Assembly: GCF_964355755.1 (NCBI RefSeq)
Contig: NC_092674.1
Span: 21,044,001 to 21,108,000, forward strand
Direction of reading: 5' to 3'
DNA length: 64,000 nucleotides
Origin: Antedon mediterranea
Lineage: Eukaryota > Echinodermata > Crinoidea > Comatulida > Antedonidae
In this document: positions 44,001-52,316 of the stretch, piece by piece
How the letters are laid out: every line of letters starts with the position of its first letter
How positions within the stretch are numbered: the stretch's first letter is position 1
Translations under genes and position numbers: made by a program
Notes under the pieces: model-generated
The model's database searches: none
Told to the model about the DNA's origin: nothing
The model's input: the letters and a program-made list of their open reading frames with translations, nothing else

Positions 44001-46905
44001 TCTGAATTAAAATCATGTTGAAAAGGGCTCAAAACACTAGAGCGGTCGGTGACTTTTCCCATCAAGACCCTCTTTCCCAGTGTTGGAGGGGCCCTTACAG
44101 TAGATTGCCAAAATCAATGGTCTTCAGTTTCTGTGTTATGCCACTCTGCGTAGATAATTAACATGTCATGACTACATCCTTAAGAATGATGTTACAGATG
44201 ATGGGCTCCTCATCAGTCTCAAGACAGTAGACATGGCAAGATCCTCTGGATCACCAACCTGATCATCTTTAGTCTTAAAGATGAGATGAGATGATGAGAT
44301 AGAGGTTGATTTATCTGATCATTCTCTACTAAATCGTATCAATCTGATCATCTACACTTAAACATTGTGCATATGTTCCATGTATGTCATTTAAATTTGA
44401 AATTAATTTATAAATAATAATTAAAAGACGCTGTCACTGAGTTATTTTTAGATAATTTTTAATAAGTTTCTAAATGTTACAAATTTTCGAAGTCATTATT
44501 AAATTTCAGAAAATAATAATCCAAAATAGATTATTGAATTCCTTTTTAGTAACATTATGTTTGCTACCCAAACACGTCATGCTCAACAATTCTCATCCAT
44601 ATTTACATCACAGAGTTTGGTTGTAGGGAGGTCATTTTGCTACCATCAAATATGAATTTTTTGGGATCCTTTTGCCGTCTAGTGGTAGTAAGTTGTGAAT
44701 GTAGCATGCTGTATATTGTAACAATAATATGGTGATGATTTGCAATGTTACCTTCTTTCTAAAAAGGAGATATTAAGAATATTAGTTGCTTAACAAAGGC
44801 GTAGTAGAGGCAGAGTAGCATATTTAAATTTGCATTAAGTTAGGGACTACTGTAGGCCTGGTCACATGATTTTTAGTAGTTTTCTTATTCTTCCTCCCAG
44901 CTGTATAGTAGGGAGTAAGTTACAGCTGGTCTAGACGCAGTCAATTTCATCATTTCTTTTTCGCCGTGGTTAGGATTCCAGCACCGGAACTCAACTGCCC
45001 AGCGTTAGGGAATACGACACGCTATTGCGCATGCACAGAGCGAAGTAATTATAGCTTGCACTGGTGTCACAGACCGCACACCACACCGAGAGTCAGAACG
45101 TTAACTAGATTTAGTCGTCGTGCGAGAGCGATGAATGAAATAATTAAAATAATAATAATAATGCTGTAATTTTATTAGACAGAGAATTGAAAGTATGAAG
45201 TTCGGAAACGGAAAAAACACAGGCCTGCCCTAGTGTCAAAACGAGCGATGCGCCTCATCCTCTCTCTGCCTGTTATGTATCTGTGGTTCACACTACTAGT
45301 ATGTAATGATTATGTACTTGTCAATTGTATGACCCACTATACGACCCCCGCGAGAGGTGCGTCATGGGTGCGTCATTTACAAATAATTACTGACGCAGGG
45401 GTGCGTCAAAAAACCTAGATGGTACGTCACATCAATGAACAAGGTGTGTCAATGTCCGTCACTTTACCACCCACCATATCATAAACAACATGGTCACAGT
45501 GCGTCAAAATGGGTGCGTCATGGTCACCTAAAAGTTAGTCACATTTTTTACACACGGGTGCGTCATGGTATTCAAAGGTCGACGCACATCGGACAAATGA
45601 CGCACCTCTCCCGGGGGTCGTACAGTGGGTCATACAATTGACAAGTGCATTATTTATAATATATGTTTATGTTTTTGTAAATGGAAATAAAGAAACAAAC
45701 AAACATCAAGGTAGAAAGGAATGGACTCTGTACTGTTTTAAGCATATATTCTTGCGTATTTTAAGAAATGTACGAAAGGGAATAGCGTTGCGACCCCGAC
45801 TCCCCGAACAGTTTTGTTTTTTTCGCATCTGCGTCAATAAATCAACTTGGTACGATTGCTGTATGCACAGTATAATGCGTTATATGAAATCTTTTATTTT
45901 GTACTTAAAAAAATCATAAAACTAGTCATGTAATTATAATTCATATATGAATGAAGCAACCACTTTTTTAATTACAAAATAAATAGGCAAATGGTGTGGT
46001 CACATCTAGCTGGTACTACTACTAGTATTACTAGTTAGTAGGCATCTAGACTAGTCCTACTAGCCTAGTAGCTATTTTACGCCGTGGAGGAGTCATGATG
46101 AATGATCCATCGCTGTATAGTCTGTAGAGTAGAGAGGCACCGAATACTCTTCACTCTGCGCATGCGCAATATTGTGTCGGATTCCCTAAAACGACGGGCA
46201 GTCGAGTTCCGGTGCCGGAATCCTAACCACGGCGTTTCTTTTTAGTGAACAAGTTTAATTTGTTGTTAGTTAATTTAAAATAGATTTAGTAGGAATCTAA
46301 GATTAACAGAGTTACAAAGATAACCTAAGCATTGCCTACACTAATTATTGGGATAAATATTTGCTGTGTGAAGCTGCCCTATTCCATATCCACAAACAAG
46401 GAGGGTCTCAACAACCCCAAACAGGCCAGGCCAGACACGTTTTTTTTTTTCAATAAAACAGAAAAGGCGCGACGATCTATTTTGTACATAAAGATATCCA
46501 AACATGCATTCATTAAAAAAAAAACAATGTTTGGTATTGCGTATAAACAATTATTTTATCACAAGATTTGTGAGATATTTATTAAATTTAGCTGTTCTAT
46601 ACTCGTCGATCACCTTCGCTACCGCCACATTTGCTTTTGTAATCTGTAGGCGAAACCGGCCTGCACGCGGCGGTCAGCAACCGAACCGCTCTCTCCTCAT
46701 CACAACGCATCGCCGCCTGCTTCAGATCAAACCCTAAAATCTCAAAACAACAACAACCTTATTGTGTTCTAATTGTTCTAAAAGCTGACAAAATACTTGA
46801 GTTTACAAACAACTTTCTTTAAATATGCAATCTGAATACAATCGTTACAAATACCTTGTAATAAGCTCCGTTAACTCCACAAATTTCTACCGTAGGGTTT
46901 TCCAT
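29096..46905 (-). CDS. Fmr1: FMR1/FXR-family RNA-binding protein
   Basis: Fragile X family ribonucleoprotein, which binds mRNAs and ribosomes and represses translation. Fifteen minus-strand exons join in frame to 818 residues: 46855-46905, 42342-42394, 41343-41439, 41172-41243, 38629-38711, 36981-37046, 36544-36637, 35962-36078, 35489-35659, 34520-34598, 33488-33684, 31773-31998, 31243-31440, 30372-30506 and 29096-29913. Several exon sizes (51, 53, 72, 94, 117, 171 and 79 nt) equal those I recall for vertebrate FMR1, showing conserved intron positions. The start ATG at 46905 gives [20 protein letters not shown], aligned to the vertebrate N-terminus, with A at -3 and G at +4. The C-terminus is longer than in vertebrates because of a hexapeptide array. 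Invertebrates usually have one gene for FMR1, FXR1 and FXR2, so it is named at family level. Confidence 0.95.
29387..29692 (-). repeat. Fmr1: 18-bp coding minisatellite (RDDRPP array) in FMR1 last exon
   Basis: Sixteen tandem 18-bp units encode D/N-D/E/N-RPPR hexapeptides, roughly residues 628-735 of the FMR1 homologue. Variant units read [24 protein letters not shown] and DNRPPR. The array stays in frame because the unit is a multiple of three. The antisense frames through it are also open, which is a by-product. Confidence 0.95.
30028..30160. mobile_element. CTCTGTCTA-ended MITE, partial copy
   Basis: AGCTCTGTCTATACTATCAA, ATGTGCCCATATATGGACAT and ACCATATTTGGGCA match, in order, the complete copy at 36301-36460. 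The right terminus is diverged. It lies in FMR1 intron 14. Confidence 0.55.
30553..30828. mobile_element. piggyBac-type MITE (CCCTTT ends, TTAA duplication)
   Basis: A 276-bp element with inverted ends CCCTTTAAAGAC and GTCTTCAAAGGG, flanked by TTAA at 30549-30552 and 30829-30832. These are the termini and target duplication of piggyBac elements. Non-coding; in FMR1 intron 13. Confidence 0.8.
30848..30910. mobile_element. Half-copy of the 27466-27673 MITE family
   Basis: AGGGATCATGTCAAAATTAT, TCTACTGCAGTTATTGCAG and CTATTTTTTA match the terminal repeat of the palindromic MITE at 27466-27673. The second arm is not recognisable. It lies in FMR1 intron 13 next to the piggyBac-type MITE. Confidence 0.5.
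32200..32417 (-). mobile_element. SINE copy, minus strand, with tRNA-like head
   Basis: Read on the minus strand it starts GGTGAGTGAGTGGCTGGCTG and continues AGTGGTTTAGAC, matching the tRNA-like head of the SINE at 33930-34240. The body then follows in order (TGTTCTACCACAAGAACCA complement, TACACTGGACC, GTTACTCCAGTGTACTTCTC). It lies in FMR1 intron 11. Confidence 0.7.
32526..33346 (+). mobile_element. Non-autonomous Harbinger-like element with ATACCGTAT repeats
   Basis: Termini GGCCCTGTTTCTGCTGC and GCAGCAGAAACAGGCCC are inverted, bracketed by CAAT or AAT on both sides (32522-32525 and 33347-33349 region), consistent with a 3-4 bp duplication. Both ends are filled with ATACCGTAT palindromes. 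Inside is a Myb/SANT-like protein relic (32896-33192). It lies in FMR1 intron 11. The superfamily is inferred from the Myb-like protein and short duplication; no DDE transposase remains. Confidence 0.7.
32896..33192 (+). pseudogene. Myb/SANT-like DNA-binding protein remnant of a DNA transposon
   Basis: An open frame of about 98 residues starts [20 protein letters not shown]. The motif [20 protein letters not shown] followed by LRKQYNIAK and the Pro-His-Tyr-Asp block is the third-helix region of Myb/SANT-like domains encoded by Harbinger-type transposons. The first helix (usually with a conserved Trp) is missing and the C-terminus is unrelated, so it is a truncated relic. It sits wholly inside the inverted termini of the element. 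Confidence 0.6.
33930..34240 (+). mobile_element. tRNA-derived SINE, best-preserved copy
   Basis: The head has a good A box (GTGGCCGAGCGGTTAAGAC) and B box (GGTTCGAGGCT), as in class II (Ser/Leu) tRNAs. A unique body of about 200 bp follows, then the tail AACAAACAAACA. Related copies are at 18425-18640, 32200-32417 and 53988-54050. It lies in FMR1 intron 10, antisense to the gene. Confidence 0.85.
34325..34405 (+). mobile_element. Second tRNA-like sequence (SINE head or tRNA relic)
   Basis: GTGATCTAGCAGAATTCATG resembles a tRNA D-arm and A box, and GTGGTTCGATTCC is a near-perfect B box about 40 bp later. No full cloverleaf could be drawn. It follows the SINE at 33930-34240 and may be part of a composite retroposon. 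Confidence 0.4.
34690..35488 (-). repeat. Fmr1: Tandem partial copies of the exon 9/intron 9 junction of FMR1
   Basis: Intron 9 is filled by about six tandem units of roughly 115-180 bp, each starting with a copy of the last 30-45 nt of exon 9 (minus strand GATGAACCTACCTGTACC, then TTTAGAATATATGGTGAT) followed by the start of the intron. Copies of the exon part lie near 34700-34740, 34880-34917, 34995-35033, 35120-35160, 35236-35275 and 35355-35400. The copy near 35109-35125 keeps an intact GATGTAAGTTT donor. The copy near 34870-34885 has GATGTCAGTTT. The others changed GTAAG to TTAAG and lost the donor. Confidence 0.9.
36301..36460. mobile_element. CTCTGTCTA-ended MITE, complete copy
   Basis: TTTAAAGCTCTGTCTACCAA at the left is mirrored by TATAGACAGAGATTTAGA at the right. 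The middle contains two tandem ACCATATTTGGGCATATCA units. A partial copy is at 30028-30160. Non-coding, in FMR1 intron 7. Confidence 0.65.
37287..38096. mobile_element. Tc1/mariner-like non-autonomous element (GTATAAGTCGCAC type)
   Basis: The ends CTGTATATTTCAGTGTATAA..GTCGCAC and its inverse GTGCGACTTATACACCAAAA..TATACGG are flanked by TA (37285-37286 and 38097-38098). Subterminal copies of GTGTATAAGACGCACCC lie inside the right end. It has a 37930-37975 CTAGG/TAGGCCTA patch and no transposase. In FMR1 intron 5. Confidence 0.75.
38205..38285 (-). mobile_element. tRNA-like SINE head
   Basis: On the minus strand AAGCTTAGTGGTCTAGAGAA resembles an A box and GGTTTGAGTCCCACCC a B box, spaced as in a tRNA. 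A complete cloverleaf is not evident, so a SINE head or tRNA pseudogene is more likely than a gene. Confidence 0.4.
38286..38490. repeat. Low-complexity tandem repeat (ACCAAAAT/CACAACTACTGTAATCA)
   Basis: Degenerate units such as TATCACAACTACTGTAATCA and CCACAATGTCACAACTACTG alternate across about 200 bp in FMR1 intron 5. A similar low-complexity patch lies at 37140-37260. Confidence 0.6.
39340..39660. mobile_element. Second copy of the 20320-21010 repeat family
   Basis: AACCATAATTAGCCTAGATC, GATTGTTTGGTTG, TTGACATAATTA, AACAAATAATGAATGTTTT and ACTCATAAACATGCATTATT occur in the same order as in the copy at 20430-20960. The palindrome arms are separated by other sequence here. In FMR1 intron 4. 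Confidence 0.55.
39760..40295 (+). mobile_element. LINE 3' fragment (CR1/L2-type ORF2 C-terminus), 5' part
   Basis: On the plus strand, 39925-40075 reads [20 protein letters not shown] then [19 protein letters not shown], the conserved GERxFxxAAPxLWNSLP motif at the C-terminus of non-LTR reverse transcriptases. Reading frames before it contain stops. The fragment continues on the far side of the MITE at 40296-40822. In FMR1 intron 4, antisense to the gene. Confidence 0.85.
40296..40822. mobile_element. pogo-like MITE inserted in the LINE tail
   Basis: Inverted ends CAGTAGAACCTCCATTTTAC and GTACGTAAAACACATGTTCTACTG are flanked by TA (40294-40295 and 40823-40824). Subterminal repeats of CGTACGTAAAA and CGTAAAATCA are present. 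CAGTAGAACC termini with TA duplication are typical of pogo/Tigger elements. No transposase. It splits a LINE 3' tail. Confidence 0.8.
40823..40885 (+). mobile_element. LINE 3' terminus, distal part
   Basis: TTGTATTTTGCGCTATATAA followed by repeats of ACCATAA is the usual 3' end of this kind of LINE. Joined across the MITE (after GCGCATAGAGAC) it continues the fragment ending at 40295. Confidence 0.6.
41681..41803. mobile_element. CAGGG-ended MITE (short copy)
   Basis: A 123-bp element, CAGGGAAAAATTTC to GAAATTATTCCCTG, flanked by TCCTG at 41676-41680 and 41804-41808. It matches the ends of the long copy at 10807-11333 but lacks its hairpin block. It directly abuts the 21-bp minisatellite in FMR1 intron 2. 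Confidence 0.8.
41809..42297 (-). repeat. Fmr1: 21-bp G-rich minisatellite in FMR1 intron 2
   Basis: About 23 tandem units of CCCCGAATAGGGATTGCCCTC (plus strand, 20-22 bp, varying in C-run length). On the transcribed-sense (minus) strand each unit reads GGGGGGAGGGCAATCCCTAT, so the pre-mRNA would contain regularly spaced G-runs. It ends about 45 bp from the exon 2 donor. Confidence 0.95.
42680..43320. mobile_element. Tc1/mariner-like non-autonomous element (CCGTAGTTCC type)
   Basis: Inverted ends CCGTAGTTCCCCGGGTATAA..TCCCACC and GGTGGGATTATACCCGAGGA..ACTACGG lie between TA dinucleotides (42678-42679 and 43321-43322). A second internal copy of the GGTGGGATTATAC motif is present near the right end. 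No coding sequence; in FMR1 intron 1. Confidence 0.75.
43321..44952. other. FMR1 intron 1, unremarkable part
   Basis: AT-rich sequence with a short GATGAGAT microsatellite near 44278-44300. No exon, RNA or element with readable ends was found. Confidence 0.6.
44962..46234. mobile_element. Mutator-like non-autonomous element with 9-bp target duplication
   Basis: Terminal inverted repeats of about 85 bp start CGCCGTGGTTAGGATTCC and run through a TTGCGCATGC block. TTTCTTTTT is duplicated at 44953-44961 and 46235-46243. Long inverted repeats with a 9-bp duplication fit the Mutator superfamily. No transposase is recognisable; another palindromic element is nested inside at 45316-45646. In FMR1 intron 1. 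Confidence 0.75.
45316..45646. mobile_element. Nested palindromic element rich in GTGCGTCA
   Basis: Inverted ends of about 50 bp (ACTTGTCAATTGTATGACCC ... GGGTCATACAATTGACAAGT) enclose at least eight GTGCGTCA/TGACGCAC motifs or close variants in both orientations. It sits inside the Mutator-like element. The target duplication is not clear. Confidence 0.7.
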
Positions 46906-47563
46906 CTTGGAAACGTAATGAATTGTGGGAAACATTCAGTATGATTTTTTTTCTTTATTCACACAGCCGCCGTTTTTAGAAATCGTTGGAATACCAAAAC
47001 ACCGCATCATCAACTTGTATTTCATCATAATATTATTGTAATTTATTTTTAAATAAATTAATTTACAGTTTTATAATAAAAGATCCCATTTATTTGCAAT
47101 TTTAAACCTTTGATAAACAATCTGTTAAAATAGTTATCGATGACGTAATTAATTGTTTAGTCAGAAATGTGCATAGGCCTAATTGGGAATTCCCAATTTC
47201 TGACAATCCGGACAAGAAGCAATTCGTGAATCATCAAAAAAGGTTCGACTTCCTTGCTCTGTGCACCATCCAGTATCTACATAATATAAAATAAAATACC
47301 AGTCTATCCTTCAAAATACATCCCTGCGGCCTTGTAGGCCTATTAAACTTTCTAAACATAACTATATTGCGGAGCGCTTGTTTTGATAAAATGTTATGTT
47401 TGTATTTTTAAATGTATTTAAATGACTTGGCAGACGTTTTGACTTCCTTCCTACATTTAATTAAAACGTACTATAACCGATCGCGGTAGGCCTATATAGC
47501 GTAACTGCAAATTTAAAAAAATGTGAATATTATTTGGATACCAAAAAATCCATATTGTGGTAC
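46906..47563. other. FMR1 5' flank
   Basis: The probable promoter and 5' UTR of FMR1 (minus strand) lie here. There is no obvious TATA box. A short GC-richer block (46640-46740) lies just inside intron 1. Nothing else was recognised up to the GPCR relic. Confidence 0.45.
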
Positions 47564-48917
47564 TTAGGTTTTTCTAATGATAAAATGATGTAATTTCCTG
47601 CGAACTTTGATGTAGAAGACGTAAAAAAATGCTTTTCTAAAACTTTCATTTACTACAGATATATCAAAGGATTTACATATGAATTTAGATATAAATCCTA
47701 AACGACAAATATTTAAAAACAACGAAAGTGCAATATCCAAGATTATAAAAAAAAGGAAAAATATCCCTAACATAAACGGTACCATGCAGATAACATAAAC
47801 TGTGACTGTCACAAAAACTGTACAGAATATTTTTCTCTCAGATTTCAAACGTGGATCGGTCTTGAATGAATTAGGCACGGTATTGCGGGAGTTTCTAAAG
47901 AATAGAACATACACGACGAATACAAAACTGCAATAAGTTAACCACAATTTAGTGACAGGAGTAACGTTAAAAATCCAAATAATGTCATACAGTTTTTGGT
48001 AGCTTTTCTATTAAAGGCCAGGTGCGGGCAAAAAAATGCAGTTATTTCCTACTTCATCAACCGTATATGGAACATAAATTATTTCTGCAATGGGTACCAC
48101 AATTACCAAAACAAAGTACAACACAAATCTCAAGAAGAGATAACAGGTTTATTACATGTGTCAGTAATTTTTTATATTTATTTTTTATTTTCTTTAGGCC
48201 CTATTATATTGACAGTATAGTAACACAACACACATTTTAGATTGGGTCTATTATTTCGCTAAATTAATGTACTCTTCAATGATTTACAATAGCAAATGTA
48301 GGTTAAAAACCAAGAGGTCGACTATTATCTTCAAGATAGACATTCATCATAAATGGATTATTATTTTTTAATATATTCTACCATAATGTGTTTCACTGAA
48401 CTGGCGTAATGACCGAATGCAAACGTTTTAAATTCAATTTAAAACTCGTACATAAAAAATATCGGCGGTATCCTGTCGTCAAAGTGTCTTGTCGGCCAAT
48501 AGTCTGTCGGTCAAATGTCTGTCGGCCAAATGTCTGTCGGCTAATTGCCTGTCGGCTAAATGGTTTTCGGCGAAATGTCCTGTCGGCGAAATGTCTTGTC
48601 GGCGAAATGTCCGGTCGGCGAATAGTCCGGTCGGCGAATAGTCTGTCGGTCAGTGGTCTGTCGGCGAAATGGCGTTCGGCAAAACGTCCCGTCACCGTAT
48701 CAGCTACTGCCAAATTGGCTAGATACACGTACGCTGATGTATGTAGTTGTATCACTATTACGATGAATGTCGTCATGTTTCCGACAATTCTAAAGGCGAC
48801 CATAACAGGAATGATATTGTAACGTAAAATCATCTCCCAGTCACTAAAAAGGAACATGTCTATGCAGGAATCATATTCAGTTGTGAAATGTTGAACACCC
48901 GTATTCAGATGCATCAT
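47564..48917 (-). pseudogene. Rhodopsin-family GPCR pseudogene interrupted by a minisatellite
   Basis: Minus-strand pieces in receptor order: an N-terminus and TM1 to TM2 (VAFRIVGNMTTFIVIVIQLH, YVYLANLAVADT) at about 48720-48917; a minisatellite at 48478-48695; TM4 and extracellular loop 2 with its cysteine (VLYFVLVIVVPIAEIIYVPY..NNCIF) near 48040-48145, followed by two in-frame stops; then TM5, TM6 and TM7 (FVFVVYVLFF, IFCTVFVTVTVYVICMVPFM, VVNESFRKAFFY) to the stop at 47564. TM3 and the DRY motif are not found, and NPxxY is lost. The LAVAD motif and NESFRKAF end identify the rhodopsin family. The ligand class is not determinable. Splitting into real exons is less likely because of the stops and repeat. 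Confidence 0.75.
48478..48695. repeat. Minisatellite built on TGTCGGC(G/C)AAATGTC
   Basis: About twelve 15-18 bp units such as TGTCGGCCAAATGTC and GGTCGGCGAATAGTC. It begins directly after the TM2-coding segment of the GPCR relic and on the minus strand encodes Arg/Phe-rich nonsense (FADRxFRR). Confidence 0.9.
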
Positions 48918-49182
48918 AATGATGCATTGTTACCTGAAAGTGACATTTTCTTTGTTTTTTGAAAATATTTCCAAACTAAAAATCGGAAGTAAAATTGTGT
49001 TTCTAATTAATGATACATGTAATCCCTGAGTGGACTGACTGGATCGCAATAAAGAATCGATGCGCTTCCTTTGTGTACGTACACAATTCTGAATTAATTC
49101 TTATTATAAAGATATATATCATCTTATACAAGAATGGGACATTAAAGAGGGCGCTCTAAAAGTATGGAGAGAGATTTGTATT

Positions 49183-49505
49183 GTCCCCCAAAAACATGAA
49201 AAATTAAGATTAAATAAATCAGACTTTGAATAATATTATTTTGTAGTTTTAATAAAGTTAATCATTTCCGTAGGAAAAAAAATAATGGTTTCATGTATGA
49301 AATGACAAAACAACGGTAACATTCAAACAAAAACCATTGGCTGGCAGCTAATAGGCCTATGACCATTTTTTGCTTTAATTTACAGTTTTTTCAGGTAAAT
49401 ACATTTTTTTTCTATCCAATTTTTGGTCAAAGTAACTATTTTGTTACATTAAAATGGCATATTAAATAAAAATGTTGTTAAGAATTATTTTTTCAGGGGG
49501 AAAAT
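49183..49505 (+). mobile_element. TTGTCCCCC-ended repeat, copy 2
   Basis: It starts ATTGTCCCCCAAAAACATGA and ends near TTTCAGGGGGAAAAT. It shares TTGGCTGGCAGCTAAT, TTTCAGGTAAAT and AAAATGGCATATTAAA with copies at 21528-21830 and 58722-58915. Confidence 0.6.
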
Positions 49506-50169
49506 ACGTCTTTAAATAATTTGTTTAAACAGCATTTGCCAATCGAAATGTTTGGTCTAATATTAGTATTATTGTATAACTACAATTATTTGTAAAAATG
49601 TGAATAAGTTTATAATCAAAAACAATTAGGCTAACATCGATTATTTAATTTTGGTTGGACATGGCCCCTCCCCCACATATTTTTTAGTGAGAGATTGTCC
49701 CCCTTACTTTTCCAGCAAAATCATTAAATTGTTGAAATGATATAGAAAGTAAGACTTCTCGACACATCGTATGTAATTTAAGAAAATACAGTATCTACAT
49801 ACACACACAGTATATTATATTTTTCGTGAATATAACCAGTGGTGCATCAGGGCCCGTGCCTAAAAAGTGCGTAACCCAAAATAATTGTTTTTGTCTGGGA
49901 GGAATTTGTATCAGAAATCGATTGAAACGACCTATAAATTACTCAAAGAGCCGAGCTTTGGCGGCCCCTGTATATGATATTACATGTTTATTAAATAACA
50001 ATGTAGAGTGTTTATTTAACCTCATTCAAAGAAAACTGAAATGTTGCCATTCTCCATAGAATAAGCTAGGAATATTCACAAATATAATACTAAATATCCA
50101 ATTTGGTCATGGCAATTTTTTGGACAATACGCAATTAAATTTCACTAGCGTTTCTATTAATTATTACTA

Positions 50170-51055
50170 GATGGTACGCTCGCTTCGCTCGCGTACCATC
50201 TAGGTTGTGTCCACAGATGGTTCTCGAATACACAGTAATTTCAGCGTCAAAAAAACTGGCGATTTCAATTGTACGACTATAAATACATTTTCGTTTTCAG
50301 AAACGAATAAATAGACACGATGATTAATGTGTAAAATTAGCACACTGGGATTTAGGCCTACGTCCGAAGGAGAAACTTGTCTTAAAATGAGTCCAAAAAA
50401 CTAAAACTGTCCCTGTTATAGTCGATTGAAATAGTAAAGTACATGTAACGATACACCACTACGACGTTTATATTTTTTATAATTACTAATTAATACAATA
50501 AAAAGTAACCACATTCACAGTAAGAAAATTTCGATTCAAATGGTGACCAAAAATGGTTATTATACGTACAGTATTTACAATATTGTCAAAGTATTGCAAT
50601 GCTATATCTCAGTTTTAAGTTTACATTTGTATAAACGTATATTAAATCTATCAAAATAGTATTTTTTTAAAGAAAATCGGCCTGTCTTCAACATTATGAT
50701 ACTGTACTCAAGCTGTTCAACCGGTTTTCAGCTATTAAAAACAATTATCGTAGGAGGAGATAGGAAAATGCGAAGCATCCTCGTATTATTGTGTGCAGGT
50801 ATTTTTTAAGAGGACATCCATTAGACAGTGTATACTACGGTCGGAAAACACCCCTATTTGGGGCAAATCGTTCAATCTAAATTCGTTTTATTTGTCAATA
50901 ACTAATTATCTAACTCAATTTAATTAGTAAACAGGGTTACATCTGGTGGTTTAAATCGGTACCGAGATTTTAAACAACTTTATATACCATCGAGTAAACA
51001 TTCTAGAAATAACGCGCGATTTACCGAATGTTGCCCTTACGTCGTAAATTTATAT
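50170..51055 (+). repeat. Dispersed 0.9-kb repeat with terminal perfect hairpin, copy 1
   Basis: The left end is a hairpin, GATGGTACGC ... GCGTACCATC with loop TCGCTTCGCTC. The rest matches 60470-61490 over its length, e.g. CGAATAAATAGACACGATGA, ACGATACACCACTACGACGT, ACCGGTTTTCAGC, GATAGGAAAATGCGAAGCAT and TCTAGAAATAACGCGC. No reading frame is conserved. The class is unknown. Confidence 0.75.
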
Positions 51056-52316
51056 ATAGATTAACATTATACAATACAAAATTTAATTTTGTGGTAGGCC
51101 GCATACTGCCGTTTATACAATAAAACAAGTGTAGGGCCTACTAAACTTGAATATATTGTACCACACTTTTCACACAATTTTCGTATAATATCATTTCATT
51201 TTGAAAACAATGATGAAAAGAACAAAATAGCACATCATACCGACAATCCTGATAATACTATTAGTATAGCTTAGTTCTGTGTTTTTTAAATCCTGTATAA
51301 CTTGTGTTATTTTTTATGTTTTGTACATAATTTAGTTTAAATCCCCTGTAAATAGGCCTGTTTCAAAAGTGTAGTTTCCGGCCAAATAAACTGTGTAGGC
51401 CTAATTATATTTTCTTTACAATTTCCATCACATTCAGGAGAATGCATGGAGTATAATAGTTGATTATTAAAGTCGAACTCCAAAAATCTTACAAATATTA
51501 TATGTGGATTGGTGTTTCTGGCGGACAGTTTAAACACCGCTCATTAGAACACCTTGTTGACATTTATGTTTTGCGCCCTTCTTTCACAAAACCAAAATCC
51601 CAGAGACCCGCCACTGAATCTTCAATACGTTACGTCTTTCTAATTCATCAGTCAATATTGTACTCTCTGGAAAACAGATTCACGCACTTGCTTGTGTAGT
51701 GTAATGTGATGTATGCATTTCATTTATTTTTCTCGGAAGATGTTTTTTGCCAACCTCTAACTTCACGGAAAACAATCGATTTTTCTTTTCTGAAACATAC
51801 TTGCAACGTAGATTTGATGGTTCCTAAATAGAAAAATGCAAAACATTATCATCGTCATAATTATTGTTATCGCCACTATTTTCTGTGGTAAAATCTTTAA
51901 ATTCCAAAATAAGGGCGACAACTTTGTCTGCAGTAAAATGTCTTATTAATTAATAGAGCCCCTAATGATGCTATTAGGTAAAACCTAAACCTAAATCTTT
52001 TCAGTATAACATTCATTCTGTGGAATTTCGCTCACCATTCCACGCCCCTACCACAAAATCTTACATTCGCTTATCGTTGAAAATTAAATTGCATAAAATG
52101 TCCATTAGAATTATATTTTTAAATAAAATCACATTTACCGTTATTGAACAACTTGACCGAGAACCATGTTTTAAAAACGTATTAGGAATGTACATATTAT
52201 GATTTATATTGTTTACGATTTATCTACAAAGTGTGTTAATTACTATAGAAATTTTCGCGATTTTCCAGACTTGTCTACATCATTGTTTGTTGTTGAAATA
52301 ATAGCTTCATTTGTTC
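51056..52316. other. Intergenic, 3' of lectin gene A
   Basis: AT-rich sequence without a supported gene or array. The short frames present have no recognisable domain. Confidence 0.55.

Larger units (their letters stand above)
41172..46905 (-). other. Fmr1: FMR1 exons 1-4: tandem Tudor/Agenet N-terminus
   Basis: The first 91 residues include [20 protein letters not shown], the block [20 protein letters not shown] and [14 protein letters not shown]. These are the Tudor/Agenet repeats that bind methylated lysine and protein partners in FMRP; the aromatic residues of the second repeat (W-W, then [10 protein letters not shown] in exon 5) are kept. Introns 1, 2 and 4 are expanded by transposons and a minisatellite. 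Confidence 0.9.
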
